Source: Candidatus Gaiellasilicea maunaloa (lineage in GTDB: Bacteria; Actinomycetota; Thermoleophilia; Gaiellales; Gaiellaceae). From it: a stretch of 44,383 nucleotides of DNA. Shown here piece after piece: positions 39,010 to 44,383 of the stretch. The notes beneath the pieces are model-generated. The model saw only the letters and a list, made by a program, of their open reading frames with translations. It was not told the origin of the DNA and did no database searches. Both the position numbers and the translations under genes were made by a program. Each line of letters begins with the position of its first letter. Within the stretch, counting starts at the first letter, position 1. The stretch is from assembly GCA_024330215.1 (NCBI GenBank), contig JANDLU010000022.1:1-44383 (forward strand), given 5' to 3'.

Positions 39010-39284
39010 GCACGCGTACCTGCCCCGACTGGCCCAGCCTGATGGAGATCGCGCCCGACCTCCAGTTCAAGCACTACACGGTCGCCGAGGCGCAGCTCCC
39101 GGTCGACGTGCTGACCGCGATCTCGCACGTCTCGCTCGCCGATGTCGCGATCTGCTGCGACCTCGAGCATCACGTCTTCTATGCCGAGCACACCGAGCCC
39201 GAGGTCGCCGAGGCCCTCCGCGCGACACACTGGTTCGAGGTGCGCGAGTACGGCGCCCGCGGCCCCGGGGCTACGGCCGCCTAG
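39006..39284 (+). CDS. Small conserved hypothetical protein
   Basis: A 92-residue protein, GTG start at 39006 overlapping the wzt stop. It reads TCPDWPSLMEIAPDLQFKHYTVAEAQLP, then LADVAICCDLEHHVFYAEHTEPEVAEALRATHWFEVREYG. A Cys/His-containing middle (AICCDLEHHVF) may bind metal. No membrane segment or signal. I do not recognise a named family; its good codon use and overlap support it being real. Function unknown. Confidence 0.6.
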   Translation: MSTRTCPDWPSLMEIAPDLQFKHYTVAEAQLPVDVLTAISHVSLADVAICCDLEHHVFYAEHTEPEVAEALRATHWFEVREYGARGPGATAA

Positions 39285-39336
39285 GGCGGCGAACGCCTCG
39301 AGCCGCTCGGCGAGCGTCGGGTTGTTCACCCAGGGA

Positions 39337-39342
39337 TAGTCT
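39337..39342 (+). promoter_or_regulatory. Candidate -10 (TAGTCT) for the F420 unit
   Basis: TAGTCT lies 10 nt before the cofC ATG, in the 68-bp gap after the small hypothetical gene; a short leader is expected. Confidence 0.35.
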
Positions 39343-39352
39343 CTCGTGAGTC

Positions 39353-39952
39353 ATGGCCCCAATCGTGATCCCGTTCCGCGGCCTGGCCGGCAAGCAGCGA
39401 ATCGATGCTCCCGAAGGACTGCGCGAGCAGCTTGCGCTCGCGATGCTCGGCGACGTCGTGACCGCATGCATCGCGACCGACCGGACGCTCGTCGTCACGC
39501 GAGACGAGGACGGGGGCAAGCTCGCGGACAAGCTCGGCGCCGAGCTCGTGGAGGATCCGGGAGGCGGCCAGGGGCCGGCGGTCGCGGCCGGCCTCGCCGA
39601 GCTCCCGGACCGGCCGGCGCTCGTCGTCAACGCCGATGTGCCCTGCATCGTGCCGCACGACCTGCGCACGCTCGCCGGCGTTGCCGAGCTCGGCGCGTTC
39701 GGCCTTGTCGAGGCCGACGACGGAACGACGAACGCGCTCGCGCTCCCGCGGCCGAAGGTCTTCGCGCCGCTCTACGGCGCCGGCAGCGCGGCCCGCTTCC
39801 GCGAGCACGCCGTCTCGCTCCGCTACGAGACGTCGACCGCCGTGATCCCGAATCTCGTCGACGACGTCGACACGCGCGCCGACCTCGAGCGCCTGTCGCT
39901 GCGGATCGGACCGCGGACGCAGGCCGCGCTCGGAGTCCTGAGGACGCTGTGA
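39353..39952 (+). CDS. cofC: Phospholactate/PEP guanylyltransferase for F420 (CofC/FbiD)
   Basis: A 199-residue nucleotidyltransferase that activates phospholactate or phosphoenolpyruvate with GTP for F420. The N-terminus is APIVIPFRGLAGKQRI. The central GGGQGPAVAAGL and VNADVPCIVPHDL are the nucleotide and metal sites, and DDGTTNALALPRP with DVDTRADLERL is the conserved close. Length is normal. It overlaps cofD by GTGA. Which of the two phospho-acids it uses cannot be read from sequence. Confidence 0.9.
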   Translation: MAPIVIPFRGLAGKQRIDAPEGLREQLALAMLGDVVTACIATDRTLVVTRDEDGGKLADKLGAELVEDPGGGQGPAVAAGLAELPDRPALVVNADVPCIVPHDLRTLAGVAELGAFGLVEADDGTTNALALPRPKVFAPLYGAGSAARFREHAVSLRYETSTAVIPNLVDDVDTRADLERLSLRIGPRTQAALGVLRTL

Positions 39953-40851
39953 AGGTCGCACTGCTCTCAGGAGGCGTCGGCGGCGCCAGGTTCGCGCGCG
40001 GCGTCACCGCCGCAGTCGACCCGGCCGACGTGACCGTGATCGGGAACGTCGGCGACGACCTCGAGGTGCTCGGAATGGCCGTGTCGCCGGATCTCGACAG
40101 CATCCTCTACGCGCTTGCCGGGCTGAACGACGACGAGCGCGGCTGGGGCAGAGCGGATGAGAGCTGGCGTGCGCTCGAGACCGTCTCAGCCCTCGGTGGC
40201 GAGGACTGGTTCCGCCTGGGCGACCGCGATCTCGGCCTGCATCTCGTGCGCACGCAGGCGCTGCGGGCTGGCGAGCCGCTCTCCTCCGTCACTCGGCGAC
40301 TCGCGCGCGCGGTCGGGATCGAGGCGCGGCTCCTGCCCGCGACCGACGACCGTCAGCGCACATGGATCGACACGCCCGCGGGGAGCTTCCCCTTCCAGGA
40401 ATGGTTCGTCGCGCGCGGGCATCGGGACGACGTCGACGGGGTGCGGTTCGAGGGCGAGTGCACGCCGGCACCCGGTGTGCTCGAGGCGTTAGGGGAAGCG
40501 GATGTGATCGTGATCGCACCGTCGAACCCGTACGTCAGCATCTGGCCGATTCTCGCCGTCCCGAGGATTCGTGGAAGTCTCCGGGATCGAGAGGTTCCGT
40601 GCATCGCGGTCAGCCCGCTCGTGGGCGGCCACGCGGTGAAGGGGCCCGCCGACAGGATGCTCGCCCGTATGGCCGGCGGCACGTCGCCCGCGCACGTCGC
40701 CTCCTGCTACGCGGGGCTGATCGACGCACTCGTCGTCGACGAAGCCGATCCGAGGGATCCGCTCGCGATCCGCGCGGTCGTGACACAGACGCTGATGACC
40801 GACCTCGCTGCGTCGCGCCGGCTTGCCGAGACCGTGCTGGCCGCGGCATGA
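39949..40851 (+). CDS. cofD: F420-0 (dehydro-F420-0) synthase, 2-phospho-L-lactate transferase family
   Basis: A 300-residue CofD/FbiA protein that transfers the activated phospho-acid to the deazaflavin Fo. LLSGGVGGARFARG at the start and VIGNVGDDLEVLGMAVSPDLDSILY hold the active-site residues. DVIVIAPSNPYVSIWPILAVP and SPLVGGHAVKGPADRML follow. GTG start overlapping cofC and ATGA overlap with the oxidoreductase gene. Complete for the family. Confidence 0.95.
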   Translation: MKVALLSGGVGGARFARGVTAAVDPADVTVIGNVGDDLEVLGMAVSPDLDSILYALAGLNDDERGWGRADESWRALETVSALGGEDWFRLGDRDLGLHLVRTQALRAGEPLSSVTRRLARAVGIEARLLPATDDRQRTWIDTPAGSFPFQEWFVARGHRDDVDGVRFEGECTPAPGVLEALGEADVIVIAPSNPYVSIWPILAVPRIRGSLRDREVPCIAVSPLVGGHAVKGPADRMLARMAGGTSPAHVASCYAGLIDALVVDEADPRDPLAIRAVVTQTLMTDLAASRRLAETVLAAA

Positions 40852-41471
40852 AGGTGGCGCTCGTCGGCGGAACCGGCAGCTTCGGCCAGGCAGTCGCAAA
40901 GCGACTCGTCGCAGCCGGAGTGGAGGTCGTGATCGGCTCGCGCGACCCGAAGCGGGCGCAGGAGGCGGCAGCGGGGCTCGGCGCGCGCGGCGCATCGAAC
41001 GAGGACGCCGTTCGCAATGTCGATCTCGTGCTGCTCGCCGTCAAGGCGGAAGGTGCGGTCGAGACCGCGCGCGATCTGCGCAGCGCGATCGGGACGACGC
41101 CGGTGCTCTCGGTCTGCGCCGAGCTGAGCTTCGGCCCCGGCGGGGTGAAGCCGACTGCGGAGGCTACCTCGATCGCGGAGCGGATCGAGGCCGAGCTCGA
41201 AGCCCCCGTTGTCGCCGGCCTCCACTCCCTGGCCGCCGCCAGCCTCGCCGCCGAACCTCCGGACGAGGACGCTCTGGTCTGCGGCGACGATCCCGATGCA
41301 AAGGCGCTCGCACTCGATCTCGCCGCCCGTCTCGTCTCGGGAAACGCGGTCGATGCGGGTCCGCTCGCGAGCGCCCGCGCGCTCGAGGGCATGACGGCCG
41401 TGATCGTGAACGTGAACCGGCGCTACAAGACCCACGCCGGGCTGCGCGTGACCGGCCTTCCCGACCGGTGA
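40848..41471 (+). CDS. NADPH-dependent F420 reductase (F420:NADPH oxidoreductase type)
   Basis: A 207-residue enzyme passing hydride between NADPH and F420. MKVALVGGTGSFGQAVAKRL is the dinucleotide fold and IGSRDPKRA matches the NADP-specific loop of the family. LLAVKAEGAVETARDL and LHSLAAASL lie near the F420 pocket, and VNRRYKTHAGLRVTG is the conserved close. Its location between cofD and cofE links cofactor synthesis to F420 reduction. No other NADP oxidoreductase motif. Confidence 0.9.
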   Translation: MKVALVGGTGSFGQAVAKRLVAAGVEVVIGSRDPKRAQEAAAGLGARGASNEDAVRNVDLVLLAVKAEGAVETARDLRSAIGTTPVLSVCAELSFGPGGVKPTAEATSIAERIEAELEAPVVAGLHSLAAASLAAEPPDEDALVCGDDPDAKALALDLAARLVSGNAVDAGPLASARALEGMTAVIVNVNRRYKTHAGLRVTGLPDR

Positions 41472-42211
41472 GCGTCGAGATCCGGATCTTCGGGCTCGAG
41501 GGAATCCCGGAGATCGAGTCGGGTGACGATCTCGCCACACGACTCGTCGACGCAGCCGAGCGGCTAGGCGGGCTCGAGGTCGGCGATGTCGTCGTGGTCG
41601 CGCAGAAGGTCGTCTCCAAGGCCGAGGGGAGGATCGTCCGGCTCGCCGACATCGTCCCATCGCCGCAAGCGATCGAGCTCGCGGCCGACCGCGACCCACG
41701 CCACGTCCAGGTAATCCTCGACGAGACGGCGCGCATCGTCCGCGCGCGGCCGCCGCTCCTGATCTCCGAGACGCGGCACGGGTTCGTCTGCGCCTCCGCG
41801 GGCGTCGACGCCTCGAACGCGAAGGGGGCGGGAACGCTGATCCTGCTCCCGCTCGACCCGGACGAATCCGCTGCCGCGATCCGGGAGAGCCTGCACGAGC
41901 GCACCGGCGTCGAGGTAGGCGTCGTCGTGAGCGACTCCTTCGGTCGAGCCTGGCGCCGGGGGACAACCGGGGTCGCGCTCGGCGTCGCTGGAGTGACGGC
42001 CGTGCTCGACCTGAACGGCCGGCGCGACGAAGCGGGCTACGAGCTCCACGGGACCGAGATCGCGATCGCGGACGAGCTCGCCGCAGCAGCCGAGCTCGTC
42101 CTCGGGAAGCTGGAACGGGTTCCCGCGGCCGTCATTCGCGGTGTCGCGGCGGCCGGGGACGGCAGCGGCCGCGAGCTCGTCATCCCCGCGGAACGCGACC
42201 TCTTCCGCTAG
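41468..42211 (+). CDS. cofE: F420-0:gamma-glutamyl ligase, single-domain form
   Basis: A 247-residue ligase adding glutamates to F420-0 with GTP. GDVVVVAQKVVSKAEGRIV, RHGFVCASAGVDASNAKG, VVVSDSFGRAWRRGTTGVALGVAG and DLNGRRDEAGYELHGTEIAIADELAAAAEL are the family core and GTP/metal sites. It is the size of archaeal CofE and lacks the C-terminal nitroreductase-type domain of mycobacterial FbiB. GTG start at 41468 overlaps the reductase gene. Confidence 0.92.
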   Translation: MSVEIRIFGLEGIPEIESGDDLATRLVDAAERLGGLEVGDVVVVAQKVVSKAEGRIVRLADIVPSPQAIELAADRDPRHVQVILDETARIVRARPPLLISETRHGFVCASAGVDASNAKGAGTLILLPLDPDESAAAIRESLHERTGVEVGVVVSDSFGRAWRRGTTGVALGVAGVTAVLDLNGRRDEAGYELHGTEIAIADELAAAAELVLGKLERVPAAVIRGVAAAGDGSGRELVIPAERDLFR

Positions 42212-42217
42212 AGCCCC

Positions 42218-43261
42218 TTAGCTCGTCGCGAGCGCCGCGAGTCGCTCGCCGACGACGGGTGCGAACTTGAAGCCGTGGCCGCTGCAGGCCGAGCCAACCA
42301 CGATTCGTCCGTGCCGCTCGACCACGAAGCTCTCGTCTGCCGTGTTCGTGTAGAGGCATGTCTCGCGGCGAGTGAGCGGGCTGGCCCCGCGGAAGCGCTT
42401 CGCCACCCAATCGGCCGTCCGGCCCGCAATCGTCTCGTCGGGAGCGCCCACCTCGTCCGGATCGGTTGCCGGTCCGGTGTGATGGATGCCGGCCTTCAAC
42501 CCGATTCCGGGCGCGAGAAGCGCGTAGCCGAGCTGACCGGGCCCCGCACCCTCGGCGAAGTCGATCAGCGATGGAACCGGCTCGTCCGTCGCGAGCTCGA
42601 AGTAGGAGACGGTCTCACGCGTCGGCTCGGCCTCGAGAGCTACGCCGAGCGGCTCGAGTAGACCTCGAGCCCAGGCGCCGGCGGTCACCACGACCGCGTC
42701 GGCTCGGAGCGCAACACCCGCCCCGGCCACCGTCACACCCGCATCGTCCGGCTGCATCGATGTGACACGCGTCCCCTCGAGCACCTGCGCCCCGGAAGCG
42801 ATCGCCGAGGAGTGAAGCGCGCGGAGCGCGGCGTCGGCGCGCACGATCCCGCCGTCCGCTTGGAAGAGCCCCGTCTCGCCGCGCGCGAGCTCGAGCGGGA
42901 AACGACGCGCGATCGCGCCGCCACCGAGCACCTCGAACTCGATTCCGCTTGCGGCGAGCGCATCGCGATTCGCTTCCCAGTCGCCGAGGTCGAGCGATCC
43001 GTGCCGCTCGACGAGCGTCTCGCCCTCCGCCTCGAGCTCGTGCCAGAGCGCCAGGGCCGCCTGCGCCAGCCTCACCCAGGTCGCGTCGGGGTAGGAGAGC
43101 CGGAAGATCCGCGAGCCGCCGTGGCTCGAGCCGCGCGTGTGGCCCAGCCCGAACTGCTCGATCAGGGCGACCTCGCGTCCGTTCCGGGCGAGCGACCGTG
43201 CGGTCGCGAGCCCCATCACCCCCGCTCCGACGACGATGACCTCGACGTCGAGCCGGCTCAT
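42218..43261 (-). CDS. N-methyl amino acid oxidase-like flavoprotein (SoxA/SolA family)
   Basis: A 347-residue FAD amine oxidase resembling monomeric sarcosine oxidase and N-methyl-L-tryptophan oxidase. The FAD motif is VIVVGAGVMGLATARSLARNG, then HTRGSSHGGSRIFRLSY. The cysteine in TCLYTNTADESF matches the covalent flavin attachment Cys of that family, and SACSGHGFKFAPVVGERLA is the C-terminal block. It oxidises secondary amines, giving H2O2. It is convergent with cofE (6 bp between stops) and not part of the F420 unit. Start ATG 43261, with TAGGCT 6 nt upstream. Confidence 0.87.
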   Translation of the reverse strand: MSRLDVEVIVVGAGVMGLATARSLARNGREVALIEQFGLGHTRGSSHGGSRIFRLSYPDATWVRLAQAALALWHELEAEGETLVERHGSLDLGDWEANRDALAASGIEFEVLGGGAIARRFPLELARGETGLFQADGGIVRADAALRALHSSAIASGAQVLEGTRVTSMQPDDAGVTVAGAGVALRADAVVVTAGAWARGLLEPLGVALEAEPTRETVSYFELATDEPVPSLIDFAEGAGPGQLGYALLAPGIGLKAGIHHTGPATDPDEVGAPDETIAGRTADWVAKRFRGASPLTRRETCLYTNTADESFVVERHGRIVVGSACSGHGFKFAPVVGERLAALATS

Positions 43262-43267
43262 GGAACG

Positions 43268-43273
43268 AGCCTA
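43268..43273 (-). promoter_or_regulatory. Candidate -10 (TAGGCT) for the amine oxidase
   Basis: TAGGCT reads 43273..43268 on the minus strand, 6 nt before the ATG. It overlaps the last codon and stop of the upstream HD-GYP gene. Confidence 0.4.
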
Positions 43274-44383
43274 GCTTGCGAGGAGCGCCGACTCGACCGC
43301 GGCGTCCGTGGCGGCGCGCCGGATCGCCAGCACGTCGTGCCAGGCGCTGAGGAAGAGATCGAGCAGGCGGGGATCAAACTGGGTCCCGCGGCCCTCGAGC
43401 ATCATCTCGCGAGCCTCCTCGGGCTGATACGCGGGTCGGTAGATCCGATCGGAGGTAAGGGCGTCGAAGACGTCTGCGATCGCGGCGATCCGGCCCTCGA
43501 TCGGGATCGCTTCGCCCGAGAGGCCGTGGGGATACCCGGCCCCGTCGATCCGCTCGTGGTGGGTGAGCGCGAGTAGGGCCGCCAGCTCGAGCAGCTCCAC
43601 GTTCGAGCCGGCGAGGATGCGATGGCCCATCGCGGCATGCGACTCCATGATGTGGCGCTCCTCGCCGGTGAGCCTCCCGGGCTTCAGCAGGATCCGGTCG
43701 GGAATCCCGATCTTGCCGACGTCGTGCATCGGGCTCGCAATCCGGATCAGCTCCGCCCGCTCCGCATCGATCCCGGCGAGCCGAGCGAGCAGGGTGCAGT
43801 AGAGGCTCATCCGGACGATGTGCTGCCCGGTTTCCTGGCTGCGGAACTCGGCCGCCCACGAGAGCCGCCGGATCGTCTCCTCCCGCAGTCGGCGCATCTC
43901 GCCCTCGGAGCTCTCGAGCCGCGAGATCGTGTCGCGGAGCGTCGACGTGCGCTCGAGAACGGTCTGCTCGAGCCGCTCCCGATGGCCGCGATTCTCGATC
44001 TCGAGGGCGCGTCGCCGCAGTGCGTTGACGACGTTGATCACGAGCTCGTTGGGCTTGAAGGGCTTGAGGACGTAGCCGTAGACCCCGTACTCGACCGCCG
44101 CCTCCGCGTACTGCCGGTCGTCGAGGCCGGTGACCATTACGACCGCGATCTCCGGATGATCCTGCGACACCTCGCGGGCAAAATCGAGCCCTGATTCGCC
44201 GGGCATGTTGACGTCGCTGAGGATCAGCGTGACGCGCTCGGAGGCCAGGATTCGTCGCGCCTCGCCCGCGCTTCCGACCGTCAGGCAGTCGAATCCGTGC
44301 ACGCCGAGCAGCCGAGCGAGGAGCGTGCGGATCGGCGGTTCGTCGTCGACGATGAGAATCCGCTCGTCGGCGGAATGAACGTG
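43271..44383 (-). CDS. Response regulator with HD-GYP domain (partial at the N-terminus)
   Basis: The gene enters from the right edge; about 370 residues are visible. The receiver domain starts ERILIVDDEPPIRTLL, with the phosphoacceptor Asp in LILSDVNMPGESG and the Lys in YVLKPFKPNE. A coiled-coil linker (ERTSTLRDTISRLESSEGEMRRL) leads to HD-GYP: GQHIVRMS, HDVGKIGIPDRILLKPG, THHERIDGAGYPHGLSG. All metal-site residues of active c-di-GMP phosphodiesterases are present. It likely lowers c-di-GMP when phosphorylated by an unseen kinase. Confidence 0.93.
   Translation of the reverse strand, partial: HVHSADERILIVDDEPPIRTLLARLLGVHGFDCLTVGSAGEARRILASERVTLILSDVNMPGESGLDFAREVSQDHPEIAVVMVTGLDDRQYAEAAVEYGVYGYVLKPFKPNELVINVVNALRRRALEIENRGHRERLEQTVLERTSTLRDTISRLESSEGEMRRLREETIRRLSWAAEFRSQETGQHIVRMSLYCTLLARLAGIDAERAELIRIASPMHDVGKIGIPDRILLKPGRLTGEERHIMESHAAMGHRILAGSNVELLELAALLALTHHERIDGAGYPHGLSGEAIPIEGRIAAIADVFDALTSDRIYRPAYQPEEAREMMLEGRGTQFDPRLLDLFLSAWHDVLAIRRAATDAAVESALLAS

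Noticed and set aside
1-44383. tRNA, rRNA, CRISPR array, prophage or integrase
   Set aside because: I saw no cloverleaf-like tRNA ends, no rRNA blocks, no regularly spaced direct repeats and no integrase, terminase or transposase motifs on either strand.

Overview
This window is about 44 kb of very GC-rich DNA, dense with genes and with strong GC third-position codon bias. It looks like an actinobacterial chromosome. F420 biosynthesis genes, an actinobacterial-type HemE/HemH pair, an SSI-like protein, tandem DUF402 proteins and widespread apparent leaderless transcription suggest a deep-branching, Thermoleophilia-like lineage. The lineage is inference; no rRNA or tRNA gene is present to confirm it.

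Layout. 1-8299 (minus): a tightly overlapping surface-glycan operon (GT2, flippase-like membrane protein, DegT aminotransferase, ATP-grasp ligase, sugar dehydratase/epimerase) led by a DPM-type GT2 and an unusual free-standing GHKL ATPase. 8346-11189: a frameshifted membrane gene, a foldback/MITE-like element, two tandem DUF402 genes and a toxin/antitoxin-like nucleotidyltransferase pair. 11190-13224: a TetR-regulated DHA2 drug exporter with two visible operators. 13257-23762: more glycan genes (epimerase, DegT, two ATP-grasp ligases, methyltransferase, WbmS-like deacetylase, GT4, Wzx-like flippase), an SSI-like secreted protein, and a DrrA/DrrB-like ABC pair whose permease is broken. 23759-30140: a metal-homeostasis block (ZIP transporter, two-domain multicopper oxidase, ABC Mn/Zn importer) with DtxR/MntR-like boxes lying over GTG start codons; both importer permeases carry C-terminal winged-helix domains. 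30255-39284: GT-C-like membrane protein, a WecA-CapD fusion, Wzm and Wzt separated by hemE-hemH, and an Ig-like protein. 39353-42211: cofC-cofD-F420:NADPH oxidoreductase-cofE. 42218-end: an N-methyl amino acid oxidase and a REC/HD-GYP protein that runs off the window.

How the parts fit: the sugar-nucleotide enzymes, aminotransferases and ATP-grasp ligases could build amino sugars carrying amide-linked substituents on lipid-linked glycans, started by the WecA-type transferase and exported by Wzx-like or Wzm/Wzt systems. The F420 genes and heme genes are separate metabolic units.

The most unusual signals are non-coding. They are (i) short palindromes GTGTTG-N3-CAACAC in two inverted pairs, one inside a coding sequence; (ii) REP-like hairpins built as ACCGTCC-N9-GTGTCC-hairpin, also in inverted pairs, one splitting the metal-importer operon; (iii) three hairpin or MITE-like elements that sit exactly on gene ends; and (iv) a TANNNT hexamer 6-10 nt before the start codon of most first-in-operon genes.
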